From positions 1-64,000 of the forward strand of contig CAXSDP010000007.1 of assembly GCA_964235705.1 (NCBI GenBank): a DNA stretch of 64,000 nt. Reading direction: 5' to 3'. Positions 16,021 through 24,696 of the stretch are shown piece after piece (the stretch's first letter is position 1; each line of letters begins with the position of its first letter). The position numbers were made by a program, and so were the translations under genes. Below the pieces are notes generated by a model. The model saw nothing but the letters and a program-made list of their open reading frames with translations, had not been told where the DNA came from and made no database searches. The stretch is from RH-AL1 sp964235705 (GTDB lineage: Bacteria; Pseudomonadota; Alphaproteobacteria; Rhizobiales; Beijerinckiaceae).

Positions 16021-17820
16021 TCAGATCGCCTCCGCCGGCACGTGCGCCGGCGACGCCTTGCCCATGAACTGTGCGCGGGCGAGCGCCGCGAAGCGCCCGT
16101 CGCGCTCCAACAGGTCGTCGAACGTGCCCCGCTCGACCACCCGGCCCTCCTCCAGCAGCAGGATCGTCGTGGCGTTGCGGATCGTCGCCAGGCGGTGCGC
16201 GATCACGAAGGTGGTGCGCCCGGCCGTCGCGCTGGTCAGCGCCAGCTGCAACTTCCGCTCAGTCTGCGCGTCGAGCGCGGCGGTCGCCTCGTCGAAGATC
16301 ATGATCGGCGGGTCCTTCAACAGCGCGCGGGCGATGGCGAGGCGCTGACGCTCGCCGCCGGAGAGCGACCGGCCCCGCTCGCCCACCGGCGTTGCCAGGC
16401 CCTGCGACTGGCGGGCGACGAAGTCGGACGCTTGGGCGAGGTCGAGCGCGCGGGCGATCTCGGCGCCGGTGGCGTCCGGCTTGCCGATGCGCAGGTTCTC
16501 CTCGATCGTCCGGGCGAACAGCATCGGCTCCTGGAACACGACGCCGATGTTGCGCCGCAGCGCGTCGAGCGGCATGTCCCGGATGTCGATGCCGTCGACC
16601 GTGATGCGCCCCGCGAGGGGGTCGAAGGCCCGGTGCAGCAGGGCCAGCGTCGTGGACTTGCCCGAGCCGGTCGCGCCCACCAGCGCGATCGTCTCGCCCG
16701 GCTCGGCGACGAAGTCGAGGCCGTCGACCGCCGGCCGGGCGGTCGCGCCGGTGCCGGCGGGGTAGGCGAAGTCGACCCGCTCGAAGGCGACGCGCCCGGC
16801 GAGGTGCCCGGGATCGCGCGCGCCGGGCTTGTCGGCGACGTGCGGGACGGTGTCGAGCACGGCGAAGAAGTCGCGCAGCTTGGCCGCCTGCAGGAACATC
16901 GCATTGAGGAAGTTGATGATCTGCTCCAGGCGGCCGATCAGCATTCCGGCAAAGCTCATGAACATGACGATGCCGCCGATCGACCCGATGCCGCGCAGGT
17001 AGAGCACCGTGCCGACGAGGAAGATCGTCACCAGCGTGAGGGTGGAGGCGGCCCGCCCGGCCACCACGGCCGCCGCCCACCACGACAGCACGGGCATCTG
17101 CGCCGCCAGCAGCACGCGGCTCAGGTCGCGCATCGCGCCCGTCTCGCTCGCGACGCGGGTGAAGCTCTGGATCACCGGCACGTTGCCCAGCGCGTCGGAG
17201 GCGCGTTCCGCCAGCACCGTGTTGTGGCGCTCGACGTCCCGCTGCAGCGTTTCCGTGCGGCGCTTGACGAAGGTGCCGATGCTGGCGAACACCGCCACCA
17301 GGGCGACGAGCAGCAACCCGAGCCGCCAATTAAGGACGAGCGAGACCGGCAGGATGACGAGCAGCGACATGAACGCCGCGAGGTTCTCCCGGAACAGGCT
17401 GAGGTAGAAGGCGAACATGCCGTTCGAGCTCTCGATCATGATCTTGAGCGAGCGGCCGGAATGGGTGCCGGCGTGGAAGGACAACGGCAGTTCGAGCGCG
17501 TGCTCGAAGTACAGCGCCATGACGGCCAGGCGTCGGCGATGGGCGAGCCTGTCGGCCAACAGGGACACGACCACGGCGGCGGCGATGGAGGCGAGGGCGA
17601 AGCCGACCCACGCGGCGATCAGCGGCGCCAGGGCGGCCAGCGCCGGTCGTCGGCCCGCGCCGGCGCCGTGGGCGAGCGTGTCGATCAGGCGGCCGAGCAG
17701 CACGGGTTCGGCGTACTGGCTGCCGACCATGCCCAACGCCGCGACCAGCAGGAACGCGGCCGCCCGCCTCTCGCCGCGCAGGAGCGCGAGGACGCGCCAG
17801 TAGATTTGCAGGAACGACAT
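16021..17820 (-). CDS. ndvA: Cyclic beta-1,2-glucan-type ABC exporter (NdvA/ChvA-like)
   Basis: A 599-residue fused exporter: six membrane helices (about 15-310) followed by an ATPase domain. Walker A is G-A-T-G-S-G-K-S-T, the signature is L-S-G-G-E-R-Q-R-L-A, and Walker B is I-M-I-F-D-E-A-T. The N-terminus M-S-F-L-Q-I-Y-W-R-V-L and the motif H-A-G-T-H-S-G-R-S-L-K-I-M match ChvA/NdvA, which send cyclic beta-1,2-glucan to the periplasm for osmotic adaptation and host interaction. No glucan synthase gene (ndvB/chvB) is visible in this window, so the substrate rests on similarity. Start ATG 17820; ATG 17832 would add four residues. It is divergent from the pseudouridine synthase gene. Confidence 0.88.
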   Translation of the reverse strand: MSFLQIYWRVLALLRGERRAAAFLLVAALGMVGSQYAEPVLLGRLIDTLAHGAGAGRRPALAALAPLIAAWVGFALASIAAAVVVSLLADRLAHRRRLAVMALYFEHALELPLSFHAGTHSGRSLKIMIESSNGMFAFYLSLFRENLAAFMSLLVILPVSLVLNWRLGLLLVALVAVFASIGTFVKRRTETLQRDVERHNTVLAERASDALGNVPVIQSFTRVASETGAMRDLSRVLLAAQMPVLSWWAAAVVAGRAASTLTLVTIFLVGTVLYLRGIGSIGGIVMFMSFAGMLIGRLEQIINFLNAMFLQAAKLRDFFAVLDTVPHVADKPGARDPGHLAGRVAFERVDFAYPAGTGATARPAVDGLDFVAEPGETIALVGATGSGKSTTLALLHRAFDPLAGRITVDGIDIRDMPLDALRRNIGVVFQEPMLFARTIEENLRIGKPDATGAEIARALDLAQASDFVARQSQGLATPVGERGRSLSGGERQRLAIARALLKDPPIMIFDEATAALDAQTERKLQLALTSATAGRTTFVIAHRLATIRNATTILLLEEGRVVERGTFDDLLERDGRFAALARAQFMGKASPAHVPAEAI

Positions 17821-17984
17821 ATGGGACGGCATGGTGGCTGGTGGTCCGATGGATCGGGTTGCGTCGACGGGCGGCACGGTCCCACCGGCGCAGGATAGGA
17901 CAAAGGTTGACGATTTTGCAGCGGCGGGACACGAAAAGCGCCACGCGCGGGACGGACGCGCCCCGTCCCGACGCGCCGCACCTT

Positions 17985-18018
17985 GACGAACGATCCGTCG
18001 ACGAACGATCCGTCGACG
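17985..18018. repeat. 15-bp tandem duplication upstream of the pseudouridine synthase
   Basis: gacgaacgatccgtc is repeated at 17985-17999 and 18000-18014, followed by a further gacg. It lies in the 230-bp divergent region between the glucan exporter and the RluA-type gene, just before the chosen ATG at 18051. Confidence 0.85.
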
Positions 18019-18050
18019 CGGGAACCGGAGATCCGGACCTCGACGATGTC

Positions 18051-19097
18051 ATGGTCGAAGCCCACGCAGATGGTGGCCGAGCGCCCGCCGACCAAGGGCT
18101 CCACTTCATTATCGACGAGGCCGGCGGGGGACGAAGGCTCGACGTCGCGGTGGCCGACGCGGCGCGGGACCGCGGCCCGGTGCTGTCGCGCACCCGCGTC
18201 AAGGCGCTGATCGAGGCGGGATGCCTGGCGATCGACGGCGCGCCCGTGACCGACGCCAACCACCGGACGCGACCCGGCGAACGGATCGCCCTCGCCCTGC
18301 CGCCGGCGGCCGACCCCGAGCCAATGGGCGAGCCGATCCCGCTCCACGTCGTCTTCGAGGACGACCACGTCATCGTGGTCGACAAGCCGGCGGGGCTGGT
18401 CGTGCACCCGGCGCCGGGGCACGCGTCGGGCACGCTGGTCAACGCCCTCATCGCCCATTGCGGCGCCAGCCTGTCGGGGATCGGCGGGGTCAGGCGACCG
18501 GGCATCGTCCACCGGCTCGACAAGGACACCTCGGGCCTGCTGGTGGTGGCCAAGACGGATGCCGCCCATCGCGGCCTCGCCCGGCTGTTCGCCGACCACG
18601 GCCGCACCCTGTCGCTGGAGCGGACCTACCTCGCCCTGGTTTGGGGCCGGCCCGACCGCCCTTTCGGCACGGTGGACGCACCGGTCGGGCGCCACGCCAC
18701 CGACCGGCTGCGCATGGCCGTCGTGCCGGAGGCGCGGGGACGGGGCGCGATCACGCATTGGCGGATCCAGGAAAGCTATGGGCCACCCGGCGCGCCGCTT
18801 GCCAGCCTCGTCGCCTGCCGGCTCGAAACCGGGCGGACCCACCAGATCCGGGTGCACATGGCGCATGTCGGGCATCCCGTGCTGGGCGACCCGGTCTACG
18901 GGCGGGGGTTCCGCGGCAAGGAGGGACGGCTGACGTCGGACGCGAAGGCCGCCCTCGACGCGCTCGGCCGCCAAGCGCTCCACGCTGCCGGCCTCGCGTT
19001 CGACCATCCGGTGACGGGCGAGGCGATGGCCTTCACCAGCGCGTTGCCGCCCGACATGGAAGCGCTGCGGGCGGCGCTGGGCGCGGCGAGTCCATGA
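18051..19097 (+). CDS. RluA/RluD family pseudouridine synthase
   Basis: A 348-residue protein. An S4-like RNA-binding part covers about residues 30-90 (L-S-R-T-R-V-K-A-L-I-E-A-G), and the catalytic domain contains H-R-L-D-K-D-T-S-G-L-L-V, whose Asp attacks the uridine. R-T-H-Q-I-R-V-H-M and the end of the domain are also intact. It converts specific uridines of 23S rRNA to pseudouridine; with an S4 domain it is closest to RluD or RluC. In many Rhizobiales the gene stands shortly before rpoH, as here with one gene in between. ATG 18051 is used because the upstream frame is a repeat. Confidence 0.9.
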   Translation: MVEAHADGGRAPADQGLHFIIDEAGGGRRLDVAVADAARDRGPVLSRTRVKALIEAGCLAIDGAPVTDANHRTRPGERIALALPPAADPEPMGEPIPLHVVFEDDHVIVVDKPAGLVVHPAPGHASGTLVNALIAHCGASLSGIGGVRRPGIVHRLDKDTSGLLVVAKTDAAHRGLARLFADHGRTLSLERTYLALVWGRPDRPFGTVDAPVGRHATDRLRMAVVPEARGRGAITHWRIQESYGPPGAPLASLVACRLETGRTHQIRVHMAHVGHPVLGDPVYGRGFRGKEGRLTSDAKAALDALGRQALHAAGLAFDHPVTGEAMAFTSALPPDMEALRAALGAASP

Positions 19098-19132
19098 GCG
19101 CTGCTCCATGAAGGCTGCTCCATGATTGCTTA
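19091..19132. repeat. 14-bp tandem repeat, three copies, on a stop codon
   Basis: Units tccatgagcgctgc, tccatgaaggctgc and tccatgattgct follow each other from 19091. The pseudouridine synthase stop codon TGA (19095-19097) is inside the first unit. Confidence 0.85.
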
Positions 19133-19182
19133 AGCGGCCTGCGTCACCTTGGACGGGAAACCCAGCACCCCTCCGGAGGCCG

Positions 19183-20412
19183 ATGGTGTCGCCGACGCAA
19201 CCCCCTCCGACCCTCCGCCCGCCGTCGGCCGCCGGGGGGCGGGTCGCGGAACTCGACGGGCTGCGGGGTTGGGCGTCGCTCTGCGTCGTGTGCTACCACC
19301 TCACCTGGCAGGTGTTCGGCGTCCAGGTTCCCGGCACCCGCACCATCTGGACCGCCTTCATCCTGGACGGGCCGCTGGCGGTCGCCGTCTTCTTCGTGCT
19401 GTCGGGTGACGCGCTGGGCTCGGCGACCCTGTCGAGTCGCGCGCCGGTGCGCCTGTGGCGCCTCGTCCTCAAACGCTACGTGCGCCTTTCGCTGCCGATC
19501 TGCGCCATCTGCCTCGTCATCGGGCTGCTCAAGGCCACCGGCTGCGTGCGCAACGGGCCGGCCGCCGCCATCGTCGGCCAGGCCGCGTACTTCGGCGGGT
19601 GGCTGCCAGCCACGCCGACGTTGGCGCAGATCATGGCTTACGCGTTCGGGGGCGTCTTCCGCGTGGACGATGCCACGACCCTCGACCGTTTCCTTTGGAC
19701 GATGCCGATCGAGGCGGCCGGGTCCTGCTGCGTCTTCGCCACGGTCGTCTGCGCGCGAGCGATGGAACGGCCCTCGATCCTGGTCCTCGCCCTGTTCGAG
19801 GCGGCGCTGTCCGCCGTGACGATGTTCGGCGTGCTGGCCACTTACGTCGCGTGCTTCTTCGCGGGGCTGTACTTCGCGATGGCGCGGGCCGAGGGCACCT
19901 TCGCGGCGATGCGGACGCGCCGTGCGACCTCCCCCTTGTCGGGCGCGGCGATCGCCATCCTGGTGGTGGCCGAGAGCGCGTCGCACCTCGCCGGGCGGGC
20001 GGACGTCACGCCGCTGCTGGCGATCCCGCTCGTCTTCTGCGTCCTGAGCAACGAACCCGCGTGCCGTGCCTTCCGCTCCGGGCCGTCGCAATGGCTGGGG
20101 CGGATCTCGTTCTCGCTGTACCTCGTGCAGTTCCCCGTCCTCGTCAGCGCGACGTCCACCGCGATCGTGGTCGCGCAAGGCGCGGGACGCCTCCAAACGG
20201 GCTGGGTTTGCGTGATCGCGCTCGGTTCGATCGTTCTCAGCCTGGCGGCCGCCACCCTGTTCGAACCCATCGACAGGTTCGCGACGTGGCTGAGCCGACA
20301 GGTTGCCGCCCCCCGTGCGCTCGCCCTCCCGTGCAAGAAGGGCCACCCGGGCGAGAAGGGCCATCGCCGCAGGGGGAACGCCGCCGCGTCCCGGGTGCCG
20401 GTCTCGCCTTGA
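19183..20412 (+). CDS. Acyltransferase 3 family membrane protein
   Basis: A 409-residue membrane protein with about ten hydrophobic segments. The start of the domain reads V-A-E-L-D-G-L-R-G-W-A-S-L-C-V-V-C-Y-H-L, the first part of acyltransferase 3 (O-acetyltransferase, NodX/OafA type), where R and the H in Y-H-L are conserved for catalysis. Later G-R-I-S-F-S-L-Y-L-V-Q-F is the usual last conserved helix. Such enzymes acetylate surface polysaccharides or peptidoglycan-linked sugars. ATG 19183 has GGAGG (19175-19179) at the correct distance. The C-terminus is a basic, probably cytoplasmic tail. Confidence 0.85.
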   Translation: MVSPTQPPPTLRPPSAAGGRVAELDGLRGWASLCVVCYHLTWQVFGVQVPGTRTIWTAFILDGPLAVAVFFVLSGDALGSATLSSRAPVRLWRLVLKRYVRLSLPICAICLVIGLLKATGCVRNGPAAAIVGQAAYFGGWLPATPTLAQIMAYAFGGVFRVDDATTLDRFLWTMPIEAAGSCCVFATVVCARAMERPSILVLALFEAALSAVTMFGVLATYVACFFAGLYFAMARAEGTFAAMRTRRATSPLSGAAIAILVVAESASHLAGRADVTPLLAIPLVFCVLSNEPACRAFRSGPSQWLGRISFSLYLVQFPVLVSATSTAIVVAQGAGRLQTGWVCVIALGSIVLSLAAATLFEPIDRFATWLSRQVAAPRALALPCKKGHPGEKGHRRRGNAAASRVPVSP

Positions 20413-20655
20413 GGCGCACCGGAGCGACGCCCGCGACATCGGCACCTGCAACCGAAATGCGGGATCCCGACTTTAATTTAATACGAGCTGACCCGGCGTC
20501 CAGCCGTCGTGACCTTGCGAAACTGTAATGTCGCTTCGGCACGACGCACCCTGAACCCACGGCGAAGACGGATTATATCCATGAGTCGTGTCGTCGACGC
20601 TCGCGTGGCGACACGTGGGGCCTGCCGTTCACGGGGGCTCGAAGGAGGATGACCA

Positions 20656-21573
20656 ATGGCTGCTGCCTTACCAATGATCTCCGGTGAAAGCGGACTCTCG
20701 CGTTACCTGAACGAGATCCGCAAGTTCCCGATGCTCCAGCCGGAGCAGGAATACATGCTCGCCAAGCGTTGGCGCGAGCACGAGGACCCCGACGCCGCCC
20801 ACCAGCTCGTCACGTCCCACCTCCGCCTCGTCGCGAAGATCGCGATGGGCTACCGCGGTTACGGCCTGCCGATCGGCGAGGTCGTGTCGGAGGGCAACGT
20901 CGGTCTCATGCAGGCGGTGAAGCGCTTCGAGCCCGAGAAGGGATTCCGTCTCGCGACCTACGCGATGTGGTGGATTCGCGCGTCCATACAAGAGTACATC
21001 CTGCGCTCATGGTCGCTCGTGAAGATGGGCACCACGGCGAGCCAGAAGAAGCTGTTCTTCAACCTCCGCAAGGCGAAGAGCCAGATCTCGGCTTTGGAGG
21101 ATGGCGACCTGCGTCCCGATCAGGTCGAGATCATCTCGACCCGGCTGGGCGTCAGCAAGCAGGACGTGATCGACATGAACCGCCGCATGTCGGGCGACGC
21201 TTCGCTCAACGCGCCGTTGCGCGAGGAGGGCGAGGGCGAGTGGCAGGACTGGTTGGTCGACCAGTCGTCGAGCCAGGAGAAGATCCTGGCCGACCGCGAG
21301 GAAAGCGACAACCGGCTGGGCGCCTTGCGCGGCGCGTTGGGCGTGCTCAACGACCGTGAGCGCCGCATCTTCGAGGCCCGCCGCCTGTCCGACGACCCGA
21401 TCACGCTCGAGGACCTGTCCGACGAATTCGAGATCTCCCGCGAGCGCGTCCGCCAGATCGAGGTTCGTGCCTTCGAGAAGGTGCAGGCGGCGGTGAAGAG
21501 TGGCATGGCGATGATCGAGGCGCACCCGCCGCGCGGCGGGCGCCCCCAGCAGATCACGGCGCACCACCACTGA
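20656..21573 (+). CDS. rpoH: RNA polymerase heat-shock sigma factor (sigma-32)
   Basis: A 305-residue group 3 sigma factor. Region 2 has E-G-N-V-G-L-M-Q-A-V-K-R-F and A-T-Y-A-M-W-W-I-R-A-S-I-Q-E-Y-I. The RpoH box Q-K-K-L-F-F-N-L-R-K is intact and distinguishes it from RpoD or RpoS. Region 4 holds L-E-D-L-S-D-E-F-E-I-S-R-E-R-V-R-Q-I-E. It directs transcription of chaperone and protease genes on protein-folding stress. A strong AAGGAGG (20642-20648) lies 7 bp before the ATG. An intrinsic terminator follows at 21615. Confidence 0.97.
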   Translation: MAAALPMISGESGLSRYLNEIRKFPMLQPEQEYMLAKRWREHEDPDAAHQLVTSHLRLVAKIAMGYRGYGLPIGEVVSEGNVGLMQAVKRFEPEKGFRLATYAMWWIRASIQEYILRSWSLVKMGTTASQKKLFFNLRKAKSQISALEDGDLRPDQVEIISTRLGVSKQDVIDMNRRMSGDASLNAPLREEGEGEWQDWLVDQSSSQEKILADREESDNRLGALRGALGVLNDRERRIFEARRLSDDPITLEDLSDEFEISRERVRQIEVRAFEKVQAAVKSGMAMIEAHPPRGGRPQQITAHHH

Positions 21574-21614
21574 GGGTTTCCGGGCCGGCGGGCCTCGATG
21601 GATGACGTCATGAG

Positions 21615-21637
21615 CGGCCCCTCGCGGGGCCGTTTCG
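21615..21637 (+). terminator. Intrinsic terminator after rpoH
   Basis: The arms CGGCCCC and GGGGCCG enclose a TCGC loop (21615-21632) and are followed by tttcg. It is 42 bp after the rpoH stop and is the clearest hairpin-plus-T terminator in the window. Confidence 0.7.
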
Positions 21638-21791
21638 TCGTCCGCCGCCCACGACACGTCCGATCGACCATCGGCCATGACGCGTCCCGCACGGGCCGCC
21701 TCACCCACCCGCGCCGCTTGCCTTGCCATTGACATTTTCAGATTCGATAGCCGGTATCATCCTTCAAATCCGCGTGACGGGACGGCTCACC

Positions 21792-22358
21792 ATGCCCAGC
21801 TTCGCCAAGGCAGCCTCGATCCTCATGGTTCCGGCTTTGCTCGCCGCCTATGGCGTGACCGTGGAGACGGCCTCGGCCCAGACCGCCCCGGCGCCCGCCG
21901 CGCAGCCGTGCAGCGGTACCTTGTGCGACCTGTACTACGGCGGCAGGGGTTCAACTTCCACGACGTCGTCGCCCACGAATTTGTCCACCACCCAGCAAGG
22001 GGTGCCGGTGACGGTGCCGGGCGGCAACATCTTCAGCGGACTGTTCAACAGCAGCGGGGGCACGCAGGCCGCCCCCGCCGGCGCGGCGGCGACAAACGCC
22101 CAGCAGGGATCGACGCCGTTCGTGCGGGTCGTCGGCGGCCGGCCGGCCAACGAGCCGTGCACCGGCACCTTGTGCGACCTCTTCCACAGCGGTGACGATC
22201 CGTCGCCGCAGCAGAAGCCGGCCGCGCAGCAACAGGCCAGCGCGGCGCCGGCCGTCGAGCCGGTGACGCAGCGGGGTCCCGCGAGGAAGTACGTCCCCAC
22301 CCCGCAGGCCAAGCCGATCTGCCACAACGATCGCGATCCCTGGCAGTGCTACCGCTGA
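21792..22358 (+). CDS. Secreted protein with a duplicated Cys motif
   Basis: A 188-residue protein with a signal peptide (about residues 1-32, ending A-S-A-Q). The mature chain contains the same short module twice: P-C-S-G-T-L-C-D-L-Y-Y-x-G and P-C-T-G-T-L-C-D-L-F-H-S-G, about 80 residues apart, and ends with C-H-N-D-R-D-P-W-Q-C-Y-R. The six cysteines in three pairs suggest disulfides in the periplasm or outside. The spacer regions are Thr/Ser/Gln/Ala rich. No known family was recognised. ATG 21792 is preferred over an upstream start at 21723 because it restores the signal peptide. It converges on the hydrolase at 22402. Confidence 0.7.
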   Translation: MPSFAKAASILMVPALLAAYGVTVETASAQTAPAPAAQPCSGTLCDLYYGGRGSTSTTSSPTNLSTTQQGVPVTVPGGNIFSGLFNSSGGTQAAPAGAAATNAQQGSTPFVRVVGGRPANEPCTGTLCDLFHSGDDPSPQQKPAAQQQASAAPAVEPVTQRGPARKYVPTPQAKPICHNDRDPWQCYR

Positions 22359-22371
22359 ACCATCGCTGATC

Positions 22372-22403
22372 GACCGGCCGCGCGCGGTCCGGCGCGCCCG
22401 GTC
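22372..22403. terminator. Inverted repeat between convergent genes
   Basis: GACCGGCCGCGC (22372-22383) and GCGCGCCCGGTC (22392-22403) pair at 11 of 12 positions with an 8-base loop. It lies between the stop of the Cys-rich secreted protein and the stop of the hydrolase, and so could end both transcripts. No T-tract is present. Confidence 0.5.
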
Positions 22404-23535
22404 AGCGCAGCTTGTCGGTCCAGTCCGCGATCAGGGCGGCGATCGCGTCGCTGTTCTTCTCCAGCATCATCATGTGGGCGTTGCCGTGGATGCCGTGCTC
22501 GGCGAGCACCGCGTGGTCCACGTGGACGCCGCCCCGCTCCAGGAACCGCGCCGTGCATCCATCGTAGCCGGCGTGGTACGAGGCTTCCCCTGTCACGATC
22601 AGCACCGGGACCCGCGCCAGGCGCGGCAGGTGGTAGGCCACTGAGGGTTGCCAGCACGCGACCTGGCCGGGGTCGGGGGATGGGGGTTGCCGCACCGGGG
22701 CGAGGCTCGTCGGGTCGCTCACCGGCGGATCGAAGGTGAGGCGGTCGTAGGCGATCCCCCAGGCTCGCGCGAAGGCCGGCTCGCCCATGGCGACGGGCAC
22801 GACGTCGAAGAAGGGCGGCCCGCTCGGCTCCACCGCGACGATGCCCTTGACGAGGTCCGGCGCGTCGTCGGCGAGCAGCCAGCCGAACGTGCCGGACCGC
22901 GAATGCGTGAGGATGATGGCCGGACCGATCCGTCGCAGGAGGTCGGCGCCGGCGGCGCGGTTGATCTTGTCCATGTGGAGGTTGTCGGTCAGCGAGAGCT
23001 GCTGCGAGGCCTGGAACTGGTCGAACGCCGGGTCGCCGGCCAGGCCGGTGCCGGGCCATTGCGTGTGCAGGACGGCCTGCGGCCACAGCTTGCTACGCTC
23101 CGGCGCGGTGAACTGGCGTTCCAGCCCCACCGTGTCCGGCATGGTCGCCTTGCCGTCCACCGCGGGATCGGTGTTGGAGCGGCCGCGCGCCGGCTGGTCG
23201 ACGACGTAGACGGCGTAGCCATGGCGTAGGAACCAGGTGGCCCAGCCGTCCCGGCCATCCGGCGTGGCGAGGAAGTTGCTGCCGTTCTGGTAGTTGCCGT
23301 GGATCATGACGATGGGGAACGGCGCGCTCCGGTGCGCCGGCACCTGGTATTGCACGAACATCTGGTCGACCATCGTCTTGCCGTCCGGCGTGCGCTGCCC
23401 CCCGGCGTAGAAGAAACCCTGGGTAGCGATGGCCAGCGGCGCCGGCTCGGCCTGGACCACCCCGCCAGCCAGGATGGCGCATAACGCCAGGATCGCGGAT
23501 CGCATGAGCGCGGATCGCATGAGCGCGGATCGCAT
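22402..23535 (-). CDS. Secreted alpha/beta hydrolase with a triplicated start
   Basis: A 377-residue alpha/beta hydrolase with a signal peptide (A-I-L-A-L-C-A-I-L-A-G-G-V-V-Q-A). The oxyanion segment is M-I-H-G-N-Y-Q-N-G, and the nucleophile turn reads T-H-S-R-S-G-T-F-G, where Thr and Ser replace the two glycines of the common G-x-S-x-G. The final His is likely in E-H-G-I-H-G-N. Function (esterase or lipase-like) is inferred from the fold only. The first 15 bases of the gene are tandemly repeated, giving three in-frame ATGs (23535, 23520, 23505) that code for MRSAL-MRSAL-MRSAI. The outermost follows GAGGA at a good distance, so it is the preferred start. Confidence 0.8.
   Translation of the reverse strand: MRSALMRSALMRSAILALCAILAGGVVQAEPAPLAIATQGFFYAGGQRTPDGKTMVDQMFVQYQVPAHRSAPFPIVMIHGNYQNGSNFLATPDGRDGWATWFLRHGYAVYVVDQPARGRSNTDPAVDGKATMPDTVGLERQFTAPERSKLWPQAVLHTQWPGTGLAGDPAFDQFQASQQLSLTDNLHMDKINRAAGADLLRRIGPAIILTHSRSGTFGWLLADDAPDLVKGIVAVEPSGPPFFDVVPVAMGEPAFARAWGIAYDRLTFDPPVSDPTSLAPVRQPPSPDPGQVACWQPSVAYHLPRLARVPVLIVTGEASYHAGYDGCTARFLERGGVHVDHAVLAEHGIHGNAHMMMLEKNSDAIAALIADWTDKLR
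23506..23535. repeat. 15-bp tandem repeat holding alternative start codons
   Basis: The unit gagcgcggatcgcat lies at 23506-23520 and 23521-23535, preceded by a related 13-base remnant ending at 23505. Each unit carries a start codon of the secreted hydrolase in the same frame. Confidence 0.9.
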
Positions 23536-23697
23536 GAATGGTCTTCCTCGGATGGTCGTCGTGATGGCCCTGGGGGCACGCGCTCGATGCTCGCGGCTCG
23601 GCCAAGGGCCGTCAACCGGTCCTGATGGCGGGCCGATGGCACTCCCCATCCGGCTTCGGCGCCCTAGGTGAGGAGGATACCGATCAATGGGGCTCGC

Positions 23698-24678
23698 ATG
23701 GACACCAAACGACTCGGCAAGACCGGCCTCGAGGTTTCGCGCCTCTGCCTCGGCTGCATGAGCTACGGCGTATCGAGCGCCGGCACGCACGCCTGGACGC
23801 TCGACGAGGAAACGAGCCGCCCCTTCATCCGCCGCGCGCTGGAAGCGGGCATCAACTTCTTCGACACCGCCAACGTGTACTCCGCCGGCACCAGCGAGGA
23901 GATCGTCGGGCGGGCGCTGAAGGACTTCGCCCGCCGCGACGAGGTCGTGATCGCCACCAAGGTGCACGGCCGCATGCGGCCCGGCCCCAACGGCGCCGGC
24001 CTGTCGCGCAAGGCGATCCTGGGCGAGATCGACCATTCGCTGCGGCGGCTCGGCACCGACTACGTCGACCTGTACCAGATCCACCGCTGGGACGGCGACA
24101 CGCCGATCGAGGAGACGATGGAGGCGCTCCACGACGTCGTGCGCGCCGGCAAGGCCCTCCACATCGGCGCGTCCTCCATGTACGCGTGGCAGTTCGCCAA
24201 GGCGCTCCACGTCGCCGAGCGGCACGGCTGGACGCGGTTCTCCTCCATGCAGAACTACGTCAACCTGCTTTACCGCGAGGAGGAGCGCGAGATGCTGCCC
24301 CTTTGCAGGGCGGAGGGGATCGGCGTGATCCCCTGGAGCCCGATGGCGCGCGGGCGCCTCACCCGCGATTGGGACGAGCGGACCGCCCGCCTCGACACCG
24401 ACGAGTTCGGCCGCACGCTCTACGCCAAGACCGCCGACGCCGACCGCAGGATCGTCGACGAGGTCGCCGCCATCGCCCGCGCGCGCGGCTTGTCGCGGGC
24501 GCAGGTCGCGCTCGCGTGGGTGCTGGGCAAGCCGGAGGTCACGGCGCCGATCATCGGGGCGACCAAGCCCCACCACCTCGACGACGCGATCGCCGCCCTG
24601 GACGTCAAGTTGACCGACGAGGAGGTGCGGAGCCTCGAGTCCCTTTACGTCCCGCACGAGACCACCGGCTTCAAGTAA
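23698..24678 (+). CDS. Aldo/keto reductase
   Basis: A 326-residue (beta/alpha)8-barrel NADPH-dependent reductase. The catalytic residues are visible as D-T-A-N-V-Y (Asp and Tyr, near 54-59), A-T-K-V-H-G (Lys, near 85) and Y-Q-I-H-R-W (His, near 127). The C-terminal NADPH-binding part is P-I-I-G-A-T-K-P-H-H-L. It matches the YajO/tas-like group, which reduces sugar aldehydes and other carbonyls. The start is ATG 23698; a GTG at 23668 in frame is less likely because it lies inside the aggagg region. The SDR gene follows after 18 bp, so both are probably one operon. Confidence 0.9.
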   Translation: MDTKRLGKTGLEVSRLCLGCMSYGVSSAGTHAWTLDEETSRPFIRRALEAGINFFDTANVYSAGTSEEIVGRALKDFARRDEVVIATKVHGRMRPGPNGAGLSRKAILGEIDHSLRRLGTDYVDLYQIHRWDGDTPIEETMEALHDVVRAGKALHIGASSMYAWQFAKALHVAERHGWTRFSSMQNYVNLLYREEEREMLPLCRAEGIGVIPWSPMARGRLTRDWDERTARLDTDEFGRTLYAKTADADRRIVDEVAAIARARGLSRAQVALAWVLGKPEVTAPIIGATKPHHLDDAIAALDVKLTDEEVRSLESLYVPHETTGFK

Positions 24679-24696
24679 GGTTGAGGACACGCCACC

